A stretch of DNA of 44,627 nucleotides from Bacteroidales bacterium (lineage in GTDB: Bacteria; Bacteroidota; Bacteroidia; Bacteroidales; Tenuifilaceae): positions 1 through 44,627 of the forward strand of contig JAQUJY010000001.1 of assembly GCA_028680705.1 (NCBI GenBank). Direction: 5' to 3'. The position numbers were made by a program, and so were the translations under genes. Within the stretch, counting starts at the first letter, position 1. Every line of letters begins with the position of its first letter. Positions 8,559 to 17,500 of this stretch are shown in pieces. The notes under the pieces are model-generated. The model made no database searches. It was not told the origin of the DNA and saw only the letters and a program-made list of their open reading frames with translations.

Positions 8559-8584
8559 GGCTCGCCCTGCGAGCCTTTTTTTTT
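8559..8584 (+). terminator. Rho-independent terminator after rpsT
   Basis: GGCTCGC (8559-8565) pairs with GCGAGCC (8569-8575) around a three-base loop, followed by nine T residues (8576-8584). Confidence 0.93.
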
Positions 8585-8641
8585 GCTTTTCCGCATCGTA
8601 TTCAATCCGTTTTTGTAACTTCGGTTGTAAACATTACGAAA

Positions 8642-9340
8642 ATGGAACCATCCCCTAAAGCACTTACCATAAAACAATGGGCTCATGACGATAGGCCCAG
8701 AGAAAAGATGATGTCCAAGGGTGCAACTGCCCTAAGCGATGCTGAGTTAGTGGCAATCCTCATTGGTTCTGGCACAACGAATGAAACCGCAGTAAGCATT
8801 GCCCAAAAAGTGCTAGCCGACGCAAAAAACAATCTCAATGAGTTGGGCCGTTTCACCATAAAGGATTTAACCAAAACAAAGGGTATTGGCACTGCAAAAG
8901 CCATTACTATTATGGCTGCACTTGAGCTAGGGCGAAGACGAAAAAACTCTGAGGCAATAAATAGGAAACAGATAACATCAAGCAATGACGTAATCGAACT
9001 GTTTCAATCCTCCCTAGCTGATTTGCCGCATGAGGAGTTTTGGGTACTGCTTTTAAATCGAGCTAATAAAATTATTGAGCGAGTTAAAATTAGCGAAGGT
9101 GGCTACACCGCCACAACGGTAGATGTTAGAAAAATAATGAAAACAGCCCTCGAACATCAAGCCATTGGGTTAATCCTTTGCCACAATCATCCGTCGGGCA
9201 ACCATAATCCAAGCAACGAGGACATCAACATCACTGCCAAAATAAAGCAGGCCGCTAAGACATTAGACATAAGTCTTTTAGATCACGTAATAATAACACA
9301 CGGCAAGTGCTACTCCATGGCAGACAACTCTATGATTTAA
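8642..9340 (+). CDS. radC: RadC-family JAB/MPN-domain protein
   Basis: The 232-residue protein has the RadC layout: an N-terminal helix-hairpin-helix region (about 20-90, with KGATALSDAELVAILIGSG and LTKTKGIGTAKAITIMAALE) and a C-terminal JAB/MPN metalloprotease-like domain. The JAMM motif is intact: H181-N-H183, S191 and D194 within HNHPSGNHNPSNED. RadC was once thought to be a DNA repair protein, but the function is unresolved; the metal motif suggests a hydrolase. It is a stand-alone gene between rpsT and upp, of normal length. Confidence 0.92.
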   Translation: MEPSPKALTIKQWAHDDRPREKMMSKGATALSDAELVAILIGSGTTNETAVSIAQKVLADAKNNLNELGRFTIKDLTKTKGIGTAKAITIMAALELGRRRKNSEAINRKQITSSNDVIELFQSSLADLPHEEFWVLLLNRANKIIERVKISEGGYTATTVDVRKIMKTALEHQAIGLILCHNHPSGNHNPSNEDINITAKIKQAAKTLDISLLDHVIITHGKCYSMADNSMI

Positions 9341-9441
9341 AACTGGTATAGAACATAAGATTTGTTCGCTGATTACAATGGTTGTACGACTAATTATTAG
9401 TACTTTGCACTTAATAAACAAGCACTTTAAACCACAACCTG

Positions 9442-10092
9442 ATGCTAAAAATACTAGGCGAGAAGAACTCAATCCTCAACAAGTTTATCTGCGAATTACG
9501 AAACGTTGAAGTACAAAACGACAGGATGCGCTTTAGGAGGAATCTAGAACGCATTAGTGAAATCTTTGCATACGAGTTAAGCCAACAACTTAACTACTCG
9601 GCAAAACAAATACAAACCCCACTTGGCACTACAGACATCCCTTTGCCAACAGACAAAATTGTTGTAGCCTCCATACTACGTGCAGGGTTACCTATGCATC
9701 AGGGGCTACTCAACTATTTTGATGATGCTGAAAACGCTTTTATTTCTGCATACCGAAAGTATAGCAAAGATGGTTCGTTCAAAATACAGTTCGAACACCT
9801 CTCCTGCCCTAACATCAAGGGAAAAGTACTAATTATAGCTGACCCTATGCTGGCCACGGGTTCATCGATGATATTAGCCTATAAAGCACTACTAGAAAAG
9901 GGAAAGCCAAAGCATACCCATATCGTTTCGATAGTTGCCTCAAAAGAGGGAGTAGAGTATACTCGCCAGAACCTTACGAGCAAAGATGTCACCCTATGGC
10001 TAGGTGCGGTTGACGATGAGCTTACAGTTAAATCGTATATTGTTCCTGGGCTTGGTGATGCTGGCGACTTAGCCTACGGAGGTAAGGAGTAG
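9442..10092 (+). CDS. upp: Uracil phosphoribosyltransferase
   Basis: The 216-residue protein fits uracil phosphoribosyltransferase, which makes UMP from uracil and PRPP (pyrimidine salvage). VASILRAGLPMHQGLLNYF is the segment that helps form the active site, and IIADPMLATGSSMILAYKAL (about residues 131-150) is the PRPP-binding loop. The C-terminus PGLGDAGDLAYGG is the uracil-recognition end characteristic of Upp. Its stop codon (10090-10092) abuts the folK stop (10093-10095) on the opposite strand with no base between. Confidence 0.93.
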   Translation: MLKILGEKNSILNKFICELRNVEVQNDRMRFRRNLERISEIFAYELSQQLNYSAKQIQTPLGTTDIPLPTDKIVVASILRAGLPMHQGLLNYFDDAENAFISAYRKYSKDGSFKIQFEHLSCPNIKGKVLIIADPMLATGSSMILAYKALLEKGKPKHTHIVSIVASKEGVEYTRQNLTSKDVTLWLGAVDDELTVKSYIVPGLGDAGDLAYGGKE

Positions 10093-10605
10093 TTACGCCA
10101 TTACTCTTCTCTTCTCAGCTGATGCATAACGCCACACCTGAGTGCTATCGGGACAACTAGAGAGTAACTCGTTAATAGTTTTACCCAACAATGGGTGCAT
10201 TAATGTGGGTGTAATTTGCGCCAACGGCTTTAGCACAAACATTCGTTCATGGAGCTTGCGATGAGGAACAACTAATGGTGGTAATGTGTAGATGCAATCA
10301 TCGTAGAAAAGCACATCAATATCTACAGTCCGAGCAGAATAATCATCATGGTCTCTTTTCCTACCCAAGTTCTTCTCAATTAGCTGACAAGTATCTAAAA
10401 GGCATAGAGCTTCAAGAGAGGTTTCAACCTCAAGCACCTGATTTAAAAAGTTTGTATCATGGTCGAATCCCCAAGGTTCAGACTCAAAAATATCAGAGCG
10501 CTTTACTACTTTCCCAATCATTTGCTCAATTTGCCTGGCTGTTTTATCAATCAGTTCTTCTCTATTCCCCAAGTTTCCACCTATAATTAAATATACCCTG
10601 TGCAT
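10093..10605 (-). CDS. folK: 2-amino-4-hydroxy-6-hydroxymethyldihydropteridine pyrophosphokinase
   Basis: The 170-residue protein is HPPK, which transfers pyrophosphate from ATP to 6-hydroxymethyl-7,8-dihydropterin in folate synthesis. Family motifs are RVYLIIGGNLGNREELI at the N-terminus, IFESEPWGFD (pterin-binding aromatic segment), KNLGRKRDHDDYSARTVDID and the metal-binding DIDVLFYDD. Length is normal. It is convergent with upp with stops directly abutting. It is divergent from sppA, so the 148 bases between 10606 and 10753 must hold both promoters, although I see no clean consensus. Confidence 0.95.
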   Translation of the reverse strand: MHRVYLIIGGNLGNREELIDKTARQIEQMIGKVVKRSDIFESEPWGFDHDTNFLNQVLEVETSLEALCLLDTCQLIEKNLGRKRDHDDYSARTVDIDVLFYDDCIYTLPPLVVPHRKLHERMFVLKPLAQITPTLMHPLLGKTINELLSSCPDSTQVWRYASAEKRRVMA

Positions 10606-10753
10606 AAATATAATGTATAATGAACATTCGTATTACGGAAAGTTGTAAAGTTTGTGCAAATATTCCAATAATACAACCCATAGCTTAAACTTTTTCATTA
10701 CTTTTATTTCGCATAAAAAACTAGAATCACACACAAAAAAAAAACTGCTGAAT

Positions 10754-12523
10754 ATGAAAGATTTCTTTAAGTACATGTTTGCTACCATTACTGGTATAAT
10801 TATCACTACCATTTTATTGTTCTTACTTTTCTTTGGAATAATTGGAGCAATGGTGGCTAAAACAGACAAAACTGTTGATGTAAAGGACAACTCTTTACTT
10901 ATTATTAAAATCAACCAAGAGATTGTTGACAGAGCATCGAAAAACCCAATGGGCGGTTTTGATTTTATGAGTTTTAAGCCAACTTCTCAACTTGGCTTAT
11001 ACGATATACTTAAAGCCATCGACAATGCTGCTCAGGACGAAAAAATTCGTGGAATTTTTATTGAGACTGAAAGTATCCCCGCTGGTGCAGGAACACTCGA
11101 AGAAATTAGAATGGCCCTTGAAAAGTTTAAGGAGTCGGGCAAGTTTATTATTAGCTATAGCGATGTTTATGGGCAAAAAAGTTATTACCTGTCAAGCGTA
11201 TCAGATAAGATTTTGCTCAATCCTGAGGGAGAAATTGAATGGGTTGGATTGCGCGGAGAAGTTATGTTCTATAAAGATGCACTAAAAAAGTTAGGAATTG
11301 AAGCGCAAATCATTCGTCATGGAAAGTTCAAGTCAGCCATTGAACCCTTTATTCTAGACAAAATGAGCCCCGAAAACAGGGAGCAAACTTTAACCTATAT
11401 GGGTTCTATCTGGAATCATTGGGTTGATGGTATTAGTAAAGCGCGAAATATTCCAGTTGATGAATTAAATAAATTAGCCGACAACCTAACCATTCGTAAT
11501 GCTAAATCGGCTGTAGAATTTGGTCTTATCGATAGCCTGATATATAAAGATCAGGTAATTGACATGCTTAAAGAACTAACCGACACTAAACCTAAAAAGG
11601 ATATTAACTCTGTTACCCTAGCCCAATACATCAAGGTAAAGCCACCGGTAAAACATAAAGGTTTTATAAAGGATAAGATTGCCGTAGTATATGCATCGGG
11701 TTCAATTATAACTGGCGATGGAAACGAGGGTTCGATTGCCTCAGAACGTTTTGGCAGAGCCATTCGCAATGCACGTCGTGATAGCACGGTTAAGGCAATA
11801 GTACTCCGTATCAACTCGGGAGGCGGAAGCGCTCTAGCCTCTGAGGTAATCTGGAGAGAGGTTAAACTGGCCAAAGAGGTAAAACCCGTTATTGTGTCGA
11901 TGGGCGATGTTGCAGCCTCTGGCGGATACTACATTGCCGCACCTGCCGATTACATTTTGGCAAATCCAACAACCATCACTGGTTCAATTGGGGTGTTTGG
12001 AATGATACCTAACTTTAAAGAAGGTATGAACAAGAAATTGGGCATCACGGTTGATGTGGTAAAAACCAACAAAAATGCCGATTTCGGCTCAGTATTTAGA
12101 CCTCTATCTGCTGAAGAGCGCGCTATTTTCCAACTTGGGGTTGAGGAGATTTACTCCACCTTTATCGGTCATGTTGCCGAAGGCCGTAATATCACTGTTG
12201 AGCAGGTTGATGAGATAGGGCAAGGCAGGGTTTGGAGCGGTGTTAACGCAATGGACATAAACCTAATTGATGAATTTGGCGGGATTCAAAGAGCCATTGA
12301 AATTGCTGCCGAAAGAGCTGGACTAGAGAACTACCGTATTACTGAACTGCCTAAGCAAGCTGATCCATTCGAAGCCTTTGTTAAGCAGTTAACTGGCGGT
12401 GCCAAAGCCAATATCCTAAAAAATGAACTTGGCGACAACTACAAGTATATTGAACGCCTTAAGAACATTGCTACTAGTAAGGGCATAATAGCTCGCATAC
12501 CCTACGATATCGAACTTTACTAA
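10754..12523 (+). CDS. sppA: Signal peptide peptidase SppA, 67K type
   Basis: The 589-residue protein (start at MKDFFKYMFATITG) has one N-terminal membrane anchor (about residues 10-35) and two tandem ClpP-like domains, the long SppA form. The Lys/Ser dyad is visible: K193 in HGKFKSAIEP in the first domain and S389 in GDVAASGGYY in the second. SppA degrades cleaved signal peptides in the inner membrane. The frame is open upstream to an ATG at 10652, but the extra 34 residues are polar and precede the membrane anchor, so the later ATG is preferred. A strong terminator follows. Confidence 0.94.
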   Translation: MKDFFKYMFATITGIIITTILLFLLFFGIIGAMVAKTDKTVDVKDNSLLIIKINQEIVDRASKNPMGGFDFMSFKPTSQLGLYDILKAIDNAAQDEKIRGIFIETESIPAGAGTLEEIRMALEKFKESGKFIISYSDVYGQKSYYLSSVSDKILLNPEGEIEWVGLRGEVMFYKDALKKLGIEAQIIRHGKFKSAIEPFILDKMSPENREQTLTYMGSIWNHWVDGISKARNIPVDELNKLADNLTIRNAKSAVEFGLIDSLIYKDQVIDMLKELTDTKPKKDINSVTLAQYIKVKPPVKHKGFIKDKIAVVYASGSIITGDGNEGSIASERFGRAIRNARRDSTVKAIVLRINSGGGSALASEVIWREVKLAKEVKPVIVSMGDVAASGGYYIAAPADYILANPTTITGSIGVFGMIPNFKEGMNKKLGITVDVVKTNKNADFGSVFRPLSAEERAIFQLGVEEIYSTFIGHVAEGRNITVEQVDEIGQGRVWSGVNAMDINLIDEFGGIQRAIEIAAERAGLENYRITELPKQADPFEAFVKQLTGGAKANILKNELGDNYKYIERLKNIATSKGIIARIPYDIELY

Positions 12524-12540
12524 GAGTAAATACCCTAAAA

Positions 12541-12572
12541 ACACTCTACCCTAAGGGTAGGGTGTTTTTTTT
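12541..12572 (+). terminator. Rho-independent terminator after sppA
   Basis: ACACTCTACCC (12541-12551) pairs with GGGTAGGGTGT (12555-12565), with one G-T pair, around the loop TAA. An eight-base T run follows. Confidence 0.9.
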
Positions 12573-12599
12573 ATTAACTGGTTAAAACACTGCTCGCTG

Positions 12600-13670
12600 A
12601 TGCTAAAACACCTACTTTGGCCTTTGGCTTTGCTTTACGGATTTGCCGTAAAAATGCGAAACCTATTGTTCAACTTGGGTATTCTCAAGTCGGTGTACTT
12701 TAGCAAAACCATATGCGTTGGCAACCTAACCGTTGGCGGAACAGGTAAAACTCCACTTACCGAGCACCTGATTAAGTTCATTAAACCCACCGCAAATGTG
12801 GCAACCCTTAGCCGAGGGTACAAGCGAAGCACAAAAGGCTTTATTTTGGCAAATGAAAATTGCAATGCATCAACCATTGGCGATGAGCCTTACCAAATAT
12901 TCTCAAAGTTCCCCAATATTACCGTTGCTGTTGATGAGAATAGGGTTAGGGGAATTAAAACCCTGAGAAGCATAAAGCCTCAACCTGATATCATCATCCT
13001 CGATGATGCATTTCAGCACCGGTATGCTAGGGCAGAGTTGAATATCCTACTCACCGATTATAGCAATCTGATCTATTCCGATTTTTTCCTGCCGGTAGGT
13101 AGGCTTCGCGATTCCTTCTCGGAACGCAAAAGGACCCACATAGTAGTGGTAACCAAATGCCCCCACGATTTAACTTCCGAAAAACAGAACGAAATAAAAG
13201 GTAAACTAAGGCTTAAATCCAACCAAAACGTGTACTTCTCAGCAATAGAATACGGCGATATTAAGCCCGTTTTTAATGACAGCAGTTTTTTAAACTACTC
13301 TTTATCACCCAATCTTACCGTTGTTGGGGTTGCAGGGATTGCAAACCCTAAACCATTCTTCAACCACCTATCGCGTTACTCAAACCTTAATTACAGCGTT
13401 CCGCTAGCGGATCACTTCAATTTTAGTGAAAAAAAAATTAGAGCTATCTTTGATAAATTTTCTCAGATTCAGCAGGATCCAAAAGCGATAATAACTACCG
13501 AAAAGGATGCTAGCAGACTAAGAGAATTTTCATATTTACCCGATGAACTAAAAAGATATTTTTACTATTTACCCATTGAGTTAGTATTTTTGGGTAACAA
13601 CAGCGAAGAATTTAATCGTAAAATTCAATCATATGTTAGAAACACTAAAGCAGACAACGGCCTACATTAA
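12600..13670 (+). CDS. lpxK: Tetraacyldisaccharide 4'-kinase
   Basis: The 356-residue protein is LpxK, which phosphorylates the 4'-position of the lipid A disaccharide precursor at the inner membrane. It has a hydrophobic N-terminal segment (LLWPLALLYGFAVKMRNLLF), a P-loop NLTVGGTGKTPL (residues 42-53), and the LpxK motifs SRGYKR and IIILDDAFQHRYARAELNIL, followed by LPVGRLRDSFSERKRTH. Length is typical. The final 38 bases overlap the start of the purine nucleoside phosphorylase gene in another frame, so the two are translationally adjacent. Confidence 0.95.
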   Translation: MLKHLLWPLALLYGFAVKMRNLLFNLGILKSVYFSKTICVGNLTVGGTGKTPLTEHLIKFIKPTANVATLSRGYKRSTKGFILANENCNASTIGDEPYQIFSKFPNITVAVDENRVRGIKTLRSIKPQPDIIILDDAFQHRYARAELNILLTDYSNLIYSDFFLPVGRLRDSFSERKRTHIVVVTKCPHDLTSEKQNEIKGKLRLKSNQNVYFSAIEYGDIKPVFNDSSFLNYSLSPNLTVVGVAGIANPKPFFNHLSRYSNLNYSVPLADHFNFSEKKIRAIFDKFSQIQQDPKAIITTEKDASRLREFSYLPDELKRYFYYLPIELVFLGNNSEEFNRKIQSYVRNTKADNGLH

Positions 13671-14442
13671 GAGTAGGGTGAGCATTAAGCCGGAGGTGGG
13701 CATTATTTTGGGAACAGGACTTGGCGGATTGGCAAAGGATATAAAAAATCAACAAACAATTGATTACGTCGATATACCCAACTTCCCCGTATCCACCGTT
13801 GAGGGGCACAAGGGAAGATTAATTTTTGGCGATCTTGGCGGCAAAAAAGTGGTTGCCATGCAGGGAAGATTCCACTACTACGAAGGCTACGATATGAAAG
13901 AGGTTACATTCCCGGTTAGGGTGATGAAGTATCTGGGCATTAGCCATCTGTTTGTTTCCAATGCCAGTGGTGGTGTTAATCCGGAATATGAGATTGGCGA
14001 TTTAATGATTATAAACGATCATATCAACCTTATACCCAATCCGCTAATTGGTCCCAACAACAGCGAGTTTGGTCCTCGATTCCCCGACATGAGCCAAACA
14101 TATGACCATAGCCTAATTGCGCTTGCGCAAGAAATAGCAAGCAAGAATGGAATTAAAATACAGACTGGATGCTACGTAGCTGTCACTGGTCCTACCTTTG
14201 AAACGCCAAAGGAATACCAGTATTTCCGCATTATTGGTGGCGACACCGTAGGGATGTCAACTGCACCAGAGGTTATAGTGGCAAGGCAAATGGGTATTCC
14301 GGTGTTCGCCATATCCATTATTACGGATCTTGGCGTTCCGGGAAAAATTGTTGAGGTAACCCACGAGGAGGTACAGCGCATTGGTATGCAAGCCGAGAAA
14401 AAGATGACGCTGATTATGGAGGAGATGCTGCTGGAGCTATAG
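13633..14442 (+). CDS. Purine nucleoside phosphorylase (trimeric, PNP-I type)
   Basis: The 269-residue protein belongs to the trimeric inosine/guanosine (xanthosine) phosphorylase family. GIILGTGLGGLAKDI (phosphate-binding loop), VEGHKGRLIFGDL, MQGRFHYYEGYDMKEVTFPVR and FVSNASGGVNPEYEIGDLM are characteristic, and GPTFETPKEYQYFRIIGGDT forms the purine site. The C-terminal VPVFAISIITDLG-like segment is also normal. It catalyses phosphorolysis of purine nucleosides to base and ribose-1-phosphate in salvage. The ATG lies 38 bases inside lpxK; no nearby in-frame alternative preserves the N-terminal helix, so the overlap is probably real. Confidence 0.93.
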   Translation: MLETLKQTTAYIKSRVSIKPEVGIILGTGLGGLAKDIKNQQTIDYVDIPNFPVSTVEGHKGRLIFGDLGGKKVVAMQGRFHYYEGYDMKEVTFPVRVMKYLGISHLFVSNASGGVNPEYEIGDLMIINDHINLIPNPLIGPNNSEFGPRFPDMSQTYDHSLIALAQEIASKNGIKIQTGCYVAVTGPTFETPKEYQYFRIIGGDTVGMSTAPEVIVARQMGIPVFAISIITDLGVPGKIVEVTHEEVQRIGMQAEKKMTLIMEEMLLEL

Positions 14443-14472
14443 TAAACCTTTTAGTCCCACTTAATTACTATA

Positions 14473-14510
14473 ATAACAAAAGCTAGGGTCATGACCCTGG
14501 CTTTTGTTAT
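14473..14510. terminator. Bidirectional terminator between convergent genes
   Basis: A 38-base near-perfect palindrome (ATAACAAAAGC then AGGGTCATGACCCT then GCTTTTGTTAT, with one T-G pair) lies between the convergent phosphorylase and the giant secreted protein gene. Each strand reads GCTTTTGTTAT at the 3' side, so it may serve both directions, though the T run is short. Confidence 0.7.
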
Positions 14511-14563
14511 ACCAATACTTTTAGGATAGCTGGCTCAAGATTAACCCCGCAAAGGCAGCTAAA

Positions 14564-17500
14564 CTACCTTAACTTTGTTGCCACAACAACGGTTTTCTTA
14601 TACCGCTTCACATTCCCCTTTAGATCGAAAGCCTCAATAAAAATTACATAGGCACCCATTGATGCCCTTCGTCCTGCATCATCCGCCCCATCCCACTGGA
14701 TGCTTCCCGAGGTACCCAGTAGCATATTTGAACCGATTCGTTTTATTTTCCTACCCCTCGAATCGAAAATCACGATACTGGCAAGGTAACCGCTCTCGGG
14801 CAATTCGTAGTTTATCAGCAGAATATCCTCAAAACCATCGCCATCGGGCGAGAATACCTGATGCGAGAGGCTAAAACTATCGTCACCCTTAATGGCATCG
14901 GTAAACTGAGAGTTTTTTGCTGTTGGAGTTGCAAAACCTGCTGTTTGCGCTGCCGATTGCCAACTCGATTCCTCGTTGCTTGGCAAGTTGGGGTTTAGCC
15001 TCTCCAACGAGATTCCCTTAGCATCGGAGAGCAAAGTGTTATGCATTCCATTATCGTAGTAAAACTCATCAATAATCTCACCAACCTCATTAATAAGTAC
15101 AACATAACCGTTGTCGTTGGGATATGATGGTAGCTTGCTGAGCCACACCATGGCGTTTGGATTTTCGATATAGTAGAATTGGCTCACCAGCGATGGATTT
15201 TCGGTTAGAACAGCATACTCACCGGGCATTAGCAACCAAGCACTATCGGAGGCTGCATAATTCTCGTTAAGCGCCAAAGTTGTTTTGTTCCTGTTGGCAA
15301 TGCGCATTATTTTAAGATTAACTGGTTTATCGGAGTTGTTGAACAGTTCAACAAAGTCCACTCCCCCAGAATAGGGATTAAACAGTATCTCATTAATAAC
15401 AATGTCACCAGCAATTGGGGTTTGGGGTATGGCAATATCTCGACAGCTTTCAACGATGGGGTTTCCAGAGAAGTCGGTAATATCGTCGGTAAAGCATAAG
15501 TCGTATATCTGGCCTAGAGCCATTGCCGAACCAAGCGTAAGCTCAACCCTATTGTACTTTGGACCAGCTGTGGATAGCCAAACCGGATTTCCTATCCCAT
15601 TGCTAAGCATATAGCCCTGTGGTACTGTAATGGATAGGCTATCCATCACCTCAGAGAAAGCTACCGCAATGTGGGTGGCATCTAATACCTCAACCCCAAC
15701 AACTCTGGGCGGAGTAATATCGGGATTGCTTGCCTGCACAGAGTTAACCCTACCAGGCGTTCCGCCTGAGGGATCGTTTGTTGCTATCCAGTTTACGGCA
15801 CCCTCTACCAAATTATCCGTGTCTATTCGCTCAAGTGAGTATCCACCTGCCTTTTTAGTATCATTCCCATACCATTTATCGGAATACTCTACCCACGATA
15901 TTAGGTTTCCGCTATTATCGTAAACTCTCAGAAACATGCCCCCAACCAAAAGGGATGGGAACGATGATACACCTATGGCATTGCCAAACTGGCTCATTGC
16001 AGTCTGCCCACTTGTTCCTGAAAGTATAACGTACCCGTTTGGCTCAATAACACCTTTGGTAATAGTGGCAATATTAGTATTGCCTCTAATCTTCCAGCCT
16101 ACCAGCGAAATGCTCGATGAGGTTCTGTTGTAAAGTTCAATATACTCAACGTTAGGCAAATCGGTTACATCCGATGGGCGTGCCATAATCTCGTTTATCA
16201 CAATACTCCCAAAATTACCAATGGCCCCCATACCAATCTGTATGCTATCATTTACAACCAAATTACCAGATAATGAGGTAATACCCTTAGCATAAAGCAC
16301 CAAATCGTCGGCGGGCAGTTCCTCAGTTCGCAATGAGAATTTAAATGGATTACCATCGTGGGCATACGAGGTTAGTATCGAATAAACCTTGCCGCTACTA
16401 TCCTTTATGCTATAATTTGATGGGGTTAGCGCATCATCAGCATTAACTGCCGACGAGAATGTTACGCTAACTGATGAACGGCTAAGTAAATTTGCGCTTT
16501 GAATTATGGGTGGATATTGAACTGCACAAACACTTAGGTTATCGAGCCAAAACTCACCCGCCCTTGTGCTGGTGTACTTAAACACAGGACCACAGGTTGA
16601 TGATGTGCTAACACTTGTATCAGACGCTCGGCCTGCCAGTTGGTAATGAGTATCCTCCGTATTCGCCTTATACCATAACGACCATTCGCCGTTGGGCGTT
16701 CGTGTAACGCGAATGGCAATTGTTTCGGACTCGTTCCAATCGAAGTTGGATTTTACCAACACTTGGGCTCCAGAATTCTTATCGATGCGCCATAGCGTAA
16801 GCAAATCGGATGAACCCAAAAGGTTAACTCCCACCGCATAGCCATTGTATTCGCCCAAAGAGATAGATTCACTATCGGAGGCTAAAACAAACCAGAATGC
16901 ATTATCGCCCGTTGGATCCCACGCACCATTGCGCATGGCAAACGACCACTCCCTGGGGCTATCGCCAAGATTTTCTATCGCTAAATCAATGGGAAGAGTA
17001 CTCTTTCCCGATTCTCCTGATAGGGCATGTTTTAACGAACCACTCCCATCAATTGGTGAAACACTTGACACATACCAGTGGTCTGTTACAGGGAATGTTA
17101 CAGGATATCCATTCTCAAAATCCTCATCTATTGCACACAACAACTGCCCTCCGCTCCAGATTGGTTCAGAGTATGCTCTCACCAACCCGCCAATTTCCGA
17201 TTCGACCCAAAACCTGTACTTACCCTCAGCATCAAGCACAATATCATCCCAGGTTGACACTCCATTTATTAGGGTTAATGCTTGTGTACTTACAGAATAG
17301 TTAACCGGTCCATAGTCTAAGCCCAAGGTAACCTCTCCAATGGCATCCTTATCGATACTTCCAAATTTGTCAACCGCTGCCACATCGAGCATAATTGGCT
17401 GAGATTGGGTTGTCATAAAAGTTTGACCAACGAATGCAATGTTTGTGGCCTCTACATTTACAGTAAACACAGGGCCAACAACGCCCACACCAAATGTTGG

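Noticed and set aside
10652-10753. Upstream in-frame start that would lengthen SppA by 34 residues
   Set aside because: The extra segment is polar and would precede the membrane anchor. MKDFFKYMF fits the normal SppA N-terminus.
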